Made by a program: the position numbers and the translations under genes | Source of the DNA: Pseudomonas resinovorans NBRC 106553 | GTDB lineage: Bacteria > Pseudomonadota > Gammaproteobacteria > Pseudomonadales > Pseudomonadaceae | Length of the DNA: 64,000 nucleotides | NCBI RefSeq assembly: GCF_000412695.1 | Contig: NC_021499.1 | Location: 6,138,001-6,202,000 of the forward strand | Direction of reading: 5' to 3' | In this document: in pieces, positions 17,903 to 26,071 of the stretch | How positions within the stretch are numbered: the stretch's first letter is position 1 | Layout: each line of letters begins with the position of its first letter | The notes under the pieces: generated by a model | What the model was told of the DNA's origin: nothing | Database searches by the model: none | The model's input: the letters and a program-made list of their open reading frames with translations, nothing else

Positions 17903-20011
17903 TTGCCGAGCATAGACGTCCTCGCCGAACGACTGTCGACCTACCTCGGCGCAGACCAGGTCAACCTGGTGCGCCGAGCCTACTTCTACGCCGAGCAAGC
18001 CCACGACGGCCAGCGCCGCCGCAGCGGTGAAGCCTACGTCACCCATCCGCTCGCCGTAGCCAACATCCTCGCCGACATGCACATGGACCATCAGAGCCTG
18101 ATGGCCGCGATGCTGCATGACGTGATCGAGGACACCGGCATCGCCAAGGAAGCCTTGAGCGCGCAATTCGGCGAGACCGTCGCCGAGCTGGTGGACGGGG
18201 TCAGCAAACTGACCCAGATGAATTTCGAGTCCAAGGCCGAGGCCCAGGCCGAGAACTTCCAGAAGATGGCCATGGCCATGGCCCGCGATATCCGCGTGAT
18301 CCTGGTCAAGCTGGCCGACCGCCTGCACAACATGCGCACCCTGGAAGTGCTGTCCGGCGAGAAGCGCCGGCGCATCGCCAAGGAAACCCTGGAAATCTAC
18401 GCCCCCATCGCCAACCGGCTGGGCATGCACAGCATGCGCGTGGAATTCGAGGACCTGGGCTTCAAGGCCATGCACCCGATGCGTTCCGAGCGCATCCGCG
18501 CCGCGGTCCGCCGGGCACGGGGCAACCGCAAGGAAATCGTCAACAAGATCGAGGAATCGCTGACCAACTGCCTGCGCCGCGAAGGCATGGAAGGCGAGGT
18601 CATCGGCCGCGAGAAGCACCTCTTCAGCATCTACAAGAAGATGCGTGGCAAGCGCCGGGCGTTCAACGAGATCATGGACGTCTACGCCTTCCGCATCATC
18701 GTCGACAAGGTCGACACCTGCTACCGCGTGCTCGGCGCCGTGCACAACCTGTACAAGCCACTGCCCGGCCGCTTCAAGGATTACATCGCGATCCCCAAGG
18801 CCAACGGCTACCAGTCGCTGCACACCACCCTGTTCGGCATGCACGGCGTGCCCATCGAGATCCAGATCCGCACCCGCGAGATGGAAGAGATGGCCAACAA
18901 CGGCATCGCCGCCCACTGGCTGTACAAGTCCGCCGAGGACGAGCAGCCCAAGGGCACCCACGCCCGCGCCCGCCAGTGGGTCAAGGGCATCCTGGAGCTG
19001 CAGCAACGTGCCGGCAACTCCCTCGAATTCATCGAGAGCGTGAAGATCGACCTCTTCCCCGACGAGGTCTACGTGTTCACGCCCAAGGGCCGCATCATGG
19101 AGCTGCCCAAGGGCTCCACGGCGGTCGACTTCGCCTACGCGGTGCACACCGACGTCGGCAACACCTGCATCGCCTGTCGTATCAACCGTCGCCTGGCGCC
19201 ACTCTCCGAACCGCTGCAGAGCGGCGAGACGGTGGAGATCGTCACCGCGCCGGGCGCCCGGCCGAACCCGGCCTGGCTCAACTTCGTGGTCACCGGCAAG
19301 GCGCGCACGCACATCCGCCACGCGCTCAAGCAGCAGCGCCGCTCCGAATCCATCAGCCTCGGCGAGCGCCTGCTGAACAAGGCCCTGGCCGGCTTCGAGA
19401 GCCACCTGGACAAGATCAGCCCCGAGCGCATCCAGGCCATCCTCGGCGAGTACCGCCAGGACGTGCTGGAAGACCTGCTGGAAGACGTCGGCCTGGGCAA
19501 CCGCATGGCCTACGTGGTCGCCCGCCGCCTGCTGGCCAGCGACGGCGAGCAGTTGCCGAACCCTGAAGGCCCGCTGGCGATCCGTGGCACCGAAGGCCTG
19601 GTGCTGAGCTACGCCAAGTGCTGCACGCCGATCCCGGGGGACCCGATCGTCGGCCACCTGTCCGCCGGCAAGGGCATGGTCGTGCACCTGGAAAGCTGCA
19701 AGAACATCGGCGAGATCCGGCACAACCCGGAAAAATGCATCCAGCTGTCCTGGGCCAAGGACGTCGCCGGCGAGTTCAATGTGGAGTTGCGCGTCGAACT
19801 GGAACACCAGCGTGGCCTGATCGCCCTGCTGGCCAGCAGCGTCAACGCCGCCGATGGCAACATCGAGAAGATCAGCATGGACGAGCGCGATGGTCGCATC
19901 AGCGTCGTCCAGCTGGTGGTCAGCGTGCACGACCGCGTGCACCTGGCCCGCGTGATCAAGAAGCTGCGCGCGCTCAAGGGGGTGATCCGCATCACCCGCG
20001 TGCGGGCGTAG
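17903..20011 (+). CDS. spoT: Bifunctional (p)ppGpp synthetase/hydrolase SpoT
   Basis: Balances the stringent-response alarmone. 702 residues, domain order: HD hydrolase (about 40-200; YVTHPLAVANIL, MLHDVIEDT), synthetase (about 230-350; YKKMRGKRRAFNEIMDVYAFR, IPKANGYQSLHT), TGS (about 385-445; VFTPKGRIMELPKGST) and C-terminal ACT. The only suitable start is a TTG at 17903, with the strong site AGGAGAGAG just upstream; no ATG or GTG gives the family N-terminus. Both catalytic halves look intact, so dual activity is predicted. The start codon may hold translation low. Confidence 0.96.
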   Translation: MPSIDVLAERLSTYLGADQVNLVRRAYFYAEQAHDGQRRRSGEAYVTHPLAVANILADMHMDHQSLMAAMLHDVIEDTGIAKEALSAQFGETVAELVDGVSKLTQMNFESKAEAQAENFQKMAMAMARDIRVILVKLADRLHNMRTLEVLSGEKRRRIAKETLEIYAPIANRLGMHSMRVEFEDLGFKAMHPMRSERIRAAVRRARGNRKEIVNKIEESLTNCLRREGMEGEVIGREKHLFSIYKKMRGKRRAFNEIMDVYAFRIIVDKVDTCYRVLGAVHNLYKPLPGRFKDYIAIPKANGYQSLHTTLFGMHGVPIEIQIRTREMEEMANNGIAAHWLYKSAEDEQPKGTHARARQWVKGILELQQRAGNSLEFIESVKIDLFPDEVYVFTPKGRIMELPKGSTAVDFAYAVHTDVGNTCIACRINRRLAPLSEPLQSGETVEIVTAPGARPNPAWLNFVVTGKARTHIRHALKQQRRSESISLGERLLNKALAGFESHLDKISPERIQAILGEYRQDVLEDLLEDVGLGNRMAYVVARRLLASDGEQLPNPEGPLAIRGTEGLVLSYAKCCTPIPGDPIVGHLSAGKGMVVHLESCKNIGEIRHNPEKCIQLSWAKDVAGEFNVELRVELEHQRGLIALLASSVNAADGNIEKISMDERDGRISVVQLVVSVHDRVHLARVIKKLRALKGVIRITRVRA

Positions 20012-20038
20012 CCGATCCTCAAGACCCAAGGAGTTCCC

Positions 20039-20419
20039 ATGAGCAAGACCGTCATCAGCAGCGAGAAAGCCCCTGCCGCCATCGGCACTTACTCCCAGGC
20101 CATCAAGGCCGGCAACACCGTCTACATGTCGGGCCAGATCCCGCTCGATCCCAAGACCATGGAGCTGGTGGAAGGCTTCGAAGCCCAGACCGTGCAGGTG
20201 TTCGAGAACCTGAAAGCCGTGGCCGAAGCCGCCGGCGGTTCCTTCAAGGACATCGTCAAGCTGAACATCTTCCTCACCGACCTCTCGCACTTCGCCAAGG
20301 TCAACGAAGTCATGGGCCGTTACTTCCAGCAGCCCTACCCGGCCCGCGCCGCCATCGGCGTCGCCGCCCTGCCGCGCGGCTCCCAGGTTGAAATGGACGC
20401 CATCCTGGTCCTCGAGTAA
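20039..20419 (+). CDS. ridA: RidA family reactive-enamine/imine deaminase
   Basis: 126 residues (YjgF/YER057c/UK114). Hydrolyses 2-aminoacrylate and similar imines released by PLP enzymes. Marks: [18 protein letters not shown], the conserved Arg in [15 protein letters not shown] and C-terminal EMDAILV. AAGGAG lies in front of the ATG. It is 27 bases after spoT, in the position it holds in most Pseudomonas genomes. Confidence 0.95.
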   Translation: MSKTVISSEKAPAAIGTYSQAIKAGNTVYMSGQIPLDPKTMELVEGFEAQTVQVFENLKAVAEAAGGSFKDIVKLNIFLTDLSHFAKVNEVMGRYFQQPYPARAAIGVAALPRGSQVEMDAILVLE

Positions 20420-20433
20420 GAGCCTCTACCGCT

Positions 20434-20451
20434 ACGGGCCGTCCGGCCCGT
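20434..20451 (+). terminator. Short hairpin after ridA
   Basis: ACGGGCC / GGCCCGT with loop GTCC, 14 bases after the ridA stop, no T run. It may be a weak terminator. Confidence 0.3.
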
Positions 20452-20476
20452 GGCACCGTTCCGGAAGGACTCCGTC

Positions 20477-21211
20477 ATGCGCCTCACCCTCCCCCTGCTG
20501 CTCTGCGCGGCCATTCTCGGCGGCTGCTCCAGCACCCCTTCGGACCCCAGCGGCATCTGGATCAACCAGGCGGCGATCAATGCCGCGGCCCAGGAGGGCA
20601 GACTGCGCGAAGCCCTGCTCGCCTACGGCCCGAACCTGGAATGGCAGATCGACCAGAAATCCGACGAAGCCAACTACAGCAATGGCTTCGAACTGGGTGA
20701 AGGGCGCCTCAACGCCCAGGAAGACGGCAGCTGGCGAGTGGATTTCTACGGCGACTACCACGAGACCCTGGAAGTGGACGGCAAGGAACTGGTCCAGCAG
20801 GCCAGCGACAACCTCCCCGAGCAGCGTTTCGTCCATCCCCAGCAGGCACCCGCCGACGGTGCCCCACCGGGCAGCGCCTTCGAGCACGCGCTCTACTCCG
20901 CCTACCTGGGCGGCACCTGGAAGATCGTCGAAGGACGCGGCCAGGGCGGCCTGGTCAAGTTCAACCCGGACGGCAGCCTGGAAGGCCTGCCGGGCGCCGA
21001 TCGCTTCGCGCTCTGCCTGGCTGGCGACTGTGCGGCGATGAGCGGCGAAAACGACAGCATCTGGCTGCAGCAGGGCAACCAGGGTGCGGCCTGGATCTTC
21101 GTCCACGACGGCGACGAGCTGGAAATCCTCGAAGCCCGCAATCGCGCACAGGTCGACGAAATGCCCGAGTACGGCCCCGGCAACCGCGCCTGGCTGCTGG
21201 AACGCGACTGA
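20477..21211 (+). CDS. Lipoprotein of unknown function
   Basis: 244 residues. The signal peptide ends in a lipobox LGGC (MRLTLPLLLCAAILGGC), so Cys17 should be lipidated. The mature part has no motif I recognise; it is acidic, with short beta-like repeats such as GIWINQAAIN, GTWKIVEGRG and GGLVKFNPDGS, which suggests a small beta-rich domain repeated. The ATG at 20477 is chosen because it begins the signal peptide and has GGAAGGA upstream; an in-frame start at 20450 would bury the signal. Role unknown. Confidence 0.75.
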   Translation: MRLTLPLLLCAAILGGCSSTPSDPSGIWINQAAINAAAQEGRLREALLAYGPNLEWQIDQKSDEANYSNGFELGEGRLNAQEDGSWRVDFYGDYHETLEVDGKELVQQASDNLPEQRFVHPQQAPADGAPPGSAFEHALYSAYLGGTWKIVEGRGQGGLVKFNPDGSLEGLPGADRFALCLAGDCAAMSGENDSIWLQQGNQGAAWIFVHDGDELEILEARNRAQVDEMPEYGPGNRAWLLERD

Positions 21212-21231
21212 CCGATCCGCACCGAGCTTTC

Positions 21232-21261
21232 CGTAGGTTGGCGCTGACCGGCCGACCTACG
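21232..21261. repeat. Degenerate palindromic repeat supplying a stop codon
   Basis: CGTAGGTTGGC / GCCGACCTACG around CTGACCG. It resembles the CGTAGGATGGG repeats. The right arm contains the TAG stop (21257-21259, minus strand) of the LysE-type gene. Confidence 0.55.
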
Positions 21262-21877
21262 AGAACACCCCCAGCGTCAGCCATCCCCCTAGTGCCAGCA
21301 ACAGCGCACCGCAGAAGCGGTCCAGCGCCCTGACCCGCAGCTGCAGTCGCCCTCGCCAGCGCGGATGGCGCAGCAAGCGCACCAGCGCCATATCCCAGAC
21401 CAGCACCACCAGGGTCATCCAGGCCATGCTCATGAGCAGGCCCCAGCCGGGTATGGCGGCATTGCGCAGCACACCGAACAGCCCCGCGTAGAAGATCGGC
21501 AGCTTGGGGTTCAGGGTGCTGGCCAGCAACCCTTCGGCAAAGCCGCTCCTCCAGGACCCGCGCTCGCCCGCCTCGCCATCCGGCAGCGCCAGTTCGCGTC
21601 GCGCCAGCAATGCCCGCGCACCCAGCCAGAGGAAGTAGAGACCACCGACCAGCTGCAGCCCCCACCAGAGCGGACCGCCCGCAGCCGGCAGCAGGCTCAG
21701 GGCCAGCAACACCAGCGCCATGCTGAGCAGGTTGGCCAAAGCGATCCCCGCGGCGCAGCCATCGGCATGGCGCAGCCCCCGCACCAGCCCCGCACGCAGC
21801 AACAGGAAAAAGTCCGGCCCCGGTGACAGCAGGGCGGCGAAATGGGTGCTGGCGACCAGCGTGAACAACGCGAGCAT
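21257..21877 (-). CDS. LysE/RhtB family amino acid exporter
   Basis: 206 residues, six predicted membrane helices, inner membrane. LSPGPDFFLLLRAGLVRG is the family N-terminal signature (usually SPGPNxxxV), and FAEGLLASTLNPKLPIFY is the second conserved stretch (LNPK). Predicted to export amino acids or derivatives; which one cannot be told. The ATG at 21877, nine bases after GGAGG, gives MLALFTLVAS; an upstream in-frame start would add a charged tail. It lies beside an AraC-type regulator on the same strand, 69 bases away, which may control it. Confidence 0.85.
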   Translation of the reverse strand: MLALFTLVASTHFAALLSPGPDFFLLLRAGLVRGLRHADGCAAGIALANLLSMALVLLALSLLPAAGGPLWWGLQLVGGLYFLWLGARALLARRELALPDGEAGERGSWRSGFAEGLLASTLNPKLPIFYAGLFGVLRNAAIPGWGLLMSMAWMTLVVLVWDMALVRLLRHPRWRGRLQLRVRALDRFCGALLLALGGWLTLGVFS

Positions 21878-21946
21878 GACATCGAGCCTCCATGAAAGAC
21901 GGCGGCCAGTGTCGAAGCCCACTGTGGTGCAGGTCTTGGAGAAAAC

Positions 21947-22747
21947 TCAGGTGCGCGCGGCGCGGCGGAACTGTCCCGGGGTGACCCCGGTGAAGCGCTT
22001 GAAGGTACCGGAGAAATGCGCCTGGTCGTAGAAACCCAGGGACAGCGCCACCTCCAGCGGCGGCTGGTCGCCGAGCAACAGGCGCTTGGCCTCGCGTACC
22101 CGGCGTTGCAGCAGGTAAGTGTGCGGCGGCACGCCGTAGGCGCGGCGGAAGGCCTCGATCAGGTGGCGCGGATGGCGCTGCACCAGCCCGGCCAGTTGCT
22201 CCAGGCTGACCGCCTCGGCGTAATGGGCTTCCAGGTAATCCCGCAGAAATGCCGTCACCCCGCCGTCCCGCTGGGCCGGGGCCGCCGCGCGCAGGCCGCC
22301 GTGGCGCACGAAGACCCGTTCCAGCACCTCCAGCAGCTCGCTTTCCAGGGCCAATGCAGCGCCCCGCTCGAACTCCGTCGCCAGGCGCGCCAGCCCGGCC
22401 GCCACCTGGCCATCGTCGGCCGGGTTCAACTCGCGAAAGCCGGTGGGCAGTCGCTTGCGCCCCAGCAGCGCCGGCAGGCGCGCTTCCTCGACATAGAGCA
22501 TGCGGTAGACCAGGCGCGGTGACTCGGCATGGCCGGTGTGCGGCTCCTCGGGGTTCATCAGCGACAGGGTGCCGGCCGGCAATGCATGACGCGCGCCCCG
22601 GCACTGGTAACCGCCCACGCCCTGGAGGATGGCGCCGATGGCAAAGGCATCATGGCTGTGACGGCCGAAGGGTTGGCCGGAGAAATCCGCATGGAACAGC
22701 TCCACCCCCGGCAACCAGGGGCGGGCCAGCATGCGGTTGGCGTCCAT
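21947..22747 (-). CDS. AraC family transcriptional regulator
   Basis: 266 residues: N-terminal cupin-type ligand domain (about 15-140; FGRHSHDAFAIG, AGTLSLMNPEEPHTG) and a C-terminal double helix-turn-helix (about 170-266; SLEQLAGLVQRHPRHLIEAF, ALSLGFYDQAHFSGTFKRFT). The HSHDxFxIG start is that of the group of AraC regulators placed next to LysE exporters, where they respond to the exported amino acid; a LysE-type gene follows here. The ATG at 22747 lies 2 bases beyond the end of the upstream gene. Confidence 0.88.
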   Translation of the reverse strand: MDANRMLARPWLPGVELFHADFSGQPFGRHSHDAFAIGAILQGVGGYQCRGARHALPAGTLSLMNPEEPHTGHAESPRLVYRMLYVEEARLPALLGRKRLPTGFRELNPADDGQVAAGLARLATEFERGAALALESELLEVLERVFVRHGGLRAAAPAQRDGGVTAFLRDYLEAHYAEAVSLEQLAGLVQRHPRHLIEAFRRAYGVPPHTYLLQRRVREAKRLLLGDQPPLEVALSLGFYDQAHFSGTFKRFTGVTPGQFRRAART

Positions 22748-22749
22748 TT

Positions 22750-23601
22750 TCAGGCGTCGTCGAGGATGGCCGCGTAACCTTCGCGGTAGCTCGGGTAACG
22801 CGGCGCCCAGCCCAGGGCGCGGGCACGGGCGTTGCTGCAACGCTTGCTGCCGGAGCGGCGCACCGTGGACTCCTCGGCCCACTCGGTCACCCCCATCCGC
22901 TCGCGCAGCCAGCCCATCACCTCGTGGAGCGGCGCCGGTGCGTCGTCGACGCCCAGGTAGCAGTCCTCCAGCGCCACACCGGCGGCGTCGGCCGCGAGCA
23001 GGTGGGCCAGCAAGCCGGCGCAATCGGCGACATGGATACGGTTGGCGTAGAGCGGCGGTTCGCTCACCACCCGGTAGCCCATGCGCACCTGCTTGAGCAG
23101 CCATTCGCGGCCGGGGCCATAGATGCCGGTCAGGCGCACGCGGGTAGCCGGAATGCCGCTGGCCAGGGCCAGTCGCTCGGCTTCCAGCATCACTTGTCCG
23201 GAGTATCCCTCGGCTTCGGCGGGCGAGCGCTCGTCGATCCACTCGCCGTCGCGCTGGCCATAGACACCGCTGCTGGAGACGAACAGCAGACGACGAGGCT
23301 TCTGCCCATGCAAGGCCAGCCAGGCCAGTACGTGGCGCAGACCCTCGACATAGGCGGAACGGTAGCCGGCCTCATCGTGCTGGTTGGCCGCCGCGCAGTA
23401 GACCAGGTAGTCCAGCGGCTCCCGTGGCCAGTCCGCCGGGCAGGTGGGCTGTTCCAGATCGCCTGCAACCGGGAGAACGCCTGCCGGCAGTGCCGCGACC
23501 TGGCGTCGCAGGCCGTGGACGGTCCAGCCGGCCCGCAGCATTGCCTGCCCCAGGCGGCTGCCGACATCGCCGCAGCCGGCGATCAAGAGGGAAGCGGACA
23601 T
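22750..23601 (-). CDS. NAD(P)-dependent epimerase/dehydratase-like protein (YeeZ-type extended SDR)
   Basis: 283 residues with a Rossmann start LLIAGCGDVGSRLGQAM (GxGxxG), the SSSGVYG serine motif, and TRLTGIYGPGR-like VRLTGIYGPGR. The usual YxxxK is altered: after SSSGVYGQ the sequence is GYSGQVMLEAERL, lacking the Lys, as in the YeeZ/atypical SDR group. A sugar-nucleotide epimerase activity is therefore doubtful. The ATG at 23601 gives MSASLLIAGCG. It is followed after two bases by the AraC gene. Substrate unknown. Confidence 0.8.
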   Translation of the reverse strand: MSASLLIAGCGDVGSRLGQAMLRAGWTVHGLRRQVAALPAGVLPVAGDLEQPTCPADWPREPLDYLVYCAAANQHDEAGYRSAYVEGLRHVLAWLALHGQKPRRLLFVSSSGVYGQRDGEWIDERSPAEAEGYSGQVMLEAERLALASGIPATRVRLTGIYGPGREWLLKQVRMGYRVVSEPPLYANRIHVADCAGLLAHLLAADAAGVALEDCYLGVDDAPAPLHEVMGWLRERMGVTEWAEESTVRRSGSKRCSNARARALGWAPRYPSYREGYAAILDDA

Positions 23602-23716
23602 CGAGAACACTCCGAAAAAGTCACCAGAATAGAGCGCCGACCGGCTATCGCCAAATGCCCCCGCCAGCACGGCAAATCGCCAGACGGCAACAGGAAGGTT
23701 ATAGAGTCACTTTTAC

Positions 23717-23741
23717 AAACAAGAATTACTTGCAATAATGC
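23717..23741. promoter_or_regulatory. Candidate Fur box upstream of exbB
   Basis: AT-rich segment, ACAAGAATTACTTGCAATAA in its core. It is broadly similar to the Fur hexamer array, with several mismatches, and lies 73-97 bases before the exbB start, where iron control of a TonB system would be expected. The match is imperfect. Confidence 0.4.
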
Positions 23742-23813
23742 GAGCCCTTCGGTCCAGGTTGACGCTCCAGCGCCGACGGACGAAACAGCTTCCTTCATTC
23801 AGGTCCGGCCAGC

Positions 23814-24824
23814 ATGAATCCTAACGCCCGCAACGCACAGCCCAACATTGCCTCTCGCCCGCCACGCCTGCTGGCAGCCCTGCTGATCAGCCTGATGCTG
23901 GCCCCCACCGCCTCCTTCGCCGAAGAGCCGACCGCCCAGGCCGTACCGGCCGAAGCCAGCCAGCCCGCGGCTGCAGCACCGGCCGCAGGTGCCGCCACCC
24001 CGGCCGCCGCCGAAGGCGCAGTGGCTGCTGACGGCGCCGCAGCGCCGGCCGATGCCGCCGCCCTCGACCCGAACGCCCTGCCCACCGACCCGCTGGCCGC
24101 CGAGGCCGAAGGCGAGCAGATGCTGGCCCACGACCTGTCGCCCTGGGGCATGTACCAGAACGCCGATATCGTGGTGAAGGCCGTGATGATCGGCCTGGCC
24201 CTGGCGTCGGTACTGACCTGGACCGTCTGGATCGCCAAGGGCTTCGAGCTGCTGACCGCCAAGCGCCGCCTGCAGCGTGAGCTGGCCGTACTGAAGGGCG
24301 CCCGCACCCTCGGCGAAGCCGCCGAGAAGGCCGCCGCCGCCTCCTGCGTGTCCCACCTGCTGGTGCATGACGCCCAGGAAGAAGTGAAGCTCTCGGCCAA
24401 CACCCGCGAGAAGGAAGGCATCAAGGAACGCGTGAGCTTCCGCCTGGAGCGCCTGGTAGCCGCCAGCGGCCGGCAGATGAGCCAGGGCACCGGCGTGCTC
24501 GCCACCATCGGTTCCACAGCCCCCTTCGTCGGCCTGTTCGGCACCGTCTGGGGCATCATGAACAGCTTCATCGGCATCGCCAAATCCCAGACCACCAACC
24601 TCGCCGTGGTGGCCCCCGGTATCGCCGAAGCCCTGCTGGCCACCGCTCTCGGCCTGGTGGCGGCAATCCCGGCGGTAGTCATCTACAACGTGTTCGCCCG
24701 CTCCATCGCCGGCTACAAGGCCCAGGTGTCCGACGCCTCCGCCCAGGTCCTGCTGCTGGTCAGCCGCGACCTCGACCACACGGCCGACCGTGTCCAGTCT
24801 CCGCAAATCGCCAAAGTAGGCTGA
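23814..24824 (+). CDS. exbB: TonB-system proton channel subunit ExbB
   Basis: 336 residues, inner membrane, part of the ExbB-ExbD proton channel that energises TonB for outer-membrane uptake of siderophores and cobalamin. A signal-peptide-like start (...LLISLMLAPTASFA) and an Ala/Pro-rich periplasmic stretch to about residue 100 precede the channel domain: TM1 near 120-140, then TGVLATIGSTAPFVGLFGTV and the TM3 part with ALLATALGLVAAIPAVVIYN. The long N-terminal extension is typical of pseudomonad ExbB. First gene of exbB-exbD-tonB; its stop is three bases before exbD. Confidence 0.95.
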   Translation: MNPNARNAQPNIASRPPRLLAALLISLMLAPTASFAEEPTAQAVPAEASQPAAAAPAAGAATPAAAEGAVAADGAAAPADAAALDPNALPTDPLAAEAEGEQMLAHDLSPWGMYQNADIVVKAVMIGLALASVLTWTVWIAKGFELLTAKRRLQRELAVLKGARTLGEAAEKAAAASCVSHLLVHDAQEEVKLSANTREKEGIKERVSFRLERLVAASGRQMSQGTGVLATIGSTAPFVGLFGTVWGIMNSFIGIAKSQTTNLAVVAPGIAEALLATALGLVAAIPAVVIYNVFARSIAGYKAQVSDASAQVLLLVSRDLDHTADRVQSPQIAKVG

Positions 24825-24827
24825 TCC

Positions 24828-25253
24828 ATGGGAATCCATCTGAACGATGGTGGCGATGATCTCCAGGAAACCCACGAGATCAACGTCACCCCCTTTATCG
24901 ACGTGATGCTGGTGCTGCTGATCATCTTCATGGTCGCGGCGCCCCTGGCGACGGTGGACATCAAGGTCGACCTGCCCGCCTCCACCGCCAAGCCGGCGCC
25001 GCGGCCGGACAAGCCGATCTACCTGAGCATCAAAGAAGACAAGAGCCTGTTCCTGGACAACGAACAGGTCACCGAGGAGCAGCTGGGCGGCGTGCTGGAC
25101 AAGCTGACCAACGCCGACAAGGACAAGACCATCTTCGTCCGTGGCGACAAGGTGGTGGAGTACGGCCGCCTGATGGAAGTCATGGACGCCCTGCGCGGTG
25201 CCGGCTACCTCAAGATCGGCCTGGTCGGCCTCGAGACGGTCGGGACTAAATGA
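24828..25253 (+). CDS. exbD: TonB-system subunit ExbD
   Basis: 141 residues with one N-terminal membrane helix carrying the essential proton-binding Asp (INVTPFIDVMLVLLIIFMV) and a periplasmic C-terminal domain. Its last four bases overlap the tonB start (ATGA), indicating translational coupling. Confidence 0.96.
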   Translation: MGIHLNDGGDDLQETHEINVTPFIDVMLVLLIIFMVAAPLATVDIKVDLPASTAKPAPRPDKPIYLSIKEDKSLFLDNEQVTEEQLGGVLDKLTNADKDKTIFVRGDKVVEYGRLMEVMDALRGAGYLKIGLVGLETVGTK

Positions 25254-25987
25254 GCCAAGGCAAACGCAAGCTGTCGCAATGGGGCGTCAGCCTGGTCGTC
25301 GTGCTCGGCCTGCACATCGGCCTCGGCCTCTGGGCGCTCTACTGGCGCCCGCACGCCGAGCCGATCGAGCTGCCGCTCGCGGCCATGGTCGTGGAGCTTG
25401 AGCCGCTGCCGGCCCCGGCGCCCAGGCCGGCACCGCCACCGCCGCCCCAGGTCGAGCCCGAACCCGAGCCGCTGCCCAAGCTGGTTGAAGCGCCCAAGCC
25501 GAAGATCGCCATCGCGCCCAAGCCGAAACCCAAGCCCAAGCCGCCGAAACCCAAACCGCCGGAGCCCAAGCCTGATAAGCCGCGGGAAACCGAGAGCGTG
25601 AAGGAAAGCGTCGCCGCGCCGACCACCCCGGCACCGAGCGATACCAAGCCCGCGGCCCAGCAGCAGGCCGCCGCCAGCGCGCCGTCGGACGCCAAGCCGA
25701 CCTGGCAGAGCAAGCTGCTCAGCCACCTGGCCCGCTACAAGCGCTACCCGGAAGACGCCCGCCGTCGTGGCTTCGAAGGCGTGAATCGCCTGCGCTTCGT
25801 GGTCGATGGCGAAGGCAAGGTGATCTCCTACTCCCTGGTGGGCAAGTCGGGCAGCGCTTCGCTGGACCGCGCCACCCTGGAGATGATCCGTCGCGCCCAG
25901 CCACTGCCGCCGCCGCCGCCGGAGCTGCTGAACAACGGCTCCCTGGAAGTGGTCGCGCCCTTCGTCTACTCGCTGGACCGCCGCTGA
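25250..25987 (+). CDS. tonB: TonB energy transducer
   Basis: 245 residues. One N-terminal anchor (GVSLVVVLGLHIGLGLWAL; note the His conserved in TonB TM), a periplasm-spanning Pro/Lys-Pro region (about 55-120, KPKPKPKPPKPKP), and a C-terminal TonB domain (KRYPEDARRRGFEGVNRLRF, then FVVDGEGKV) that contacts TonB boxes. It starts inside the end of exbD. A GC-rich hairpin follows the stop. Confidence 0.95.
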   Translation: MSQGKRKLSQWGVSLVVVLGLHIGLGLWALYWRPHAEPIELPLAAMVVELEPLPAPAPRPAPPPPPQVEPEPEPLPKLVEAPKPKIAIAPKPKPKPKPPKPKPPEPKPDKPRETESVKESVAAPTTPAPSDTKPAAQQQAAASAPSDAKPTWQSKLLSHLARYKRYPEDARRRGFEGVNRLRFVVDGEGKVISYSLVGKSGSASLDRATLEMIRRAQPLPPPPPELLNNGSLEVVAPFVYSLDRR

Positions 25988-25990
25988 TAC

Positions 25991-26021
25991 CCAAGCGCCC
26001 GCGCACCGCGCGGGCGCTTGG
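25991..26021. terminator. Strong GC hairpin after tonB
   Basis: Perfect 13-base stem CCAAGCGCCCGCG / CGCGGGCGCTTGG with a five-base loop. There is no T run, so it may terminate with help or stabilise the mRNA end. Confidence 0.6.
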
Positions 26022-26071
26022 TTCCATTGACTCCAGCCGCTATGCTTGCCGGACCTCAATGGAAAAATCCT

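Noticed and set aside
17555..20290. 911-residue open frame on the minus strand opposite spoT
   Set aside because: Mirror of spoT codon usage in GC-rich DNA: His/Ala/Gly/Val/Asp-rich, no domain, no ribosome site. The plus-strand gene is certain.
26018..26071. Longer OxyR start at 26018
   Set aside because: It would add 18 residues absent from OxyR and overlaps the tonB-side hairpin; 26072 gives MTLTELRY and correct Cys199/Cys208 numbering.
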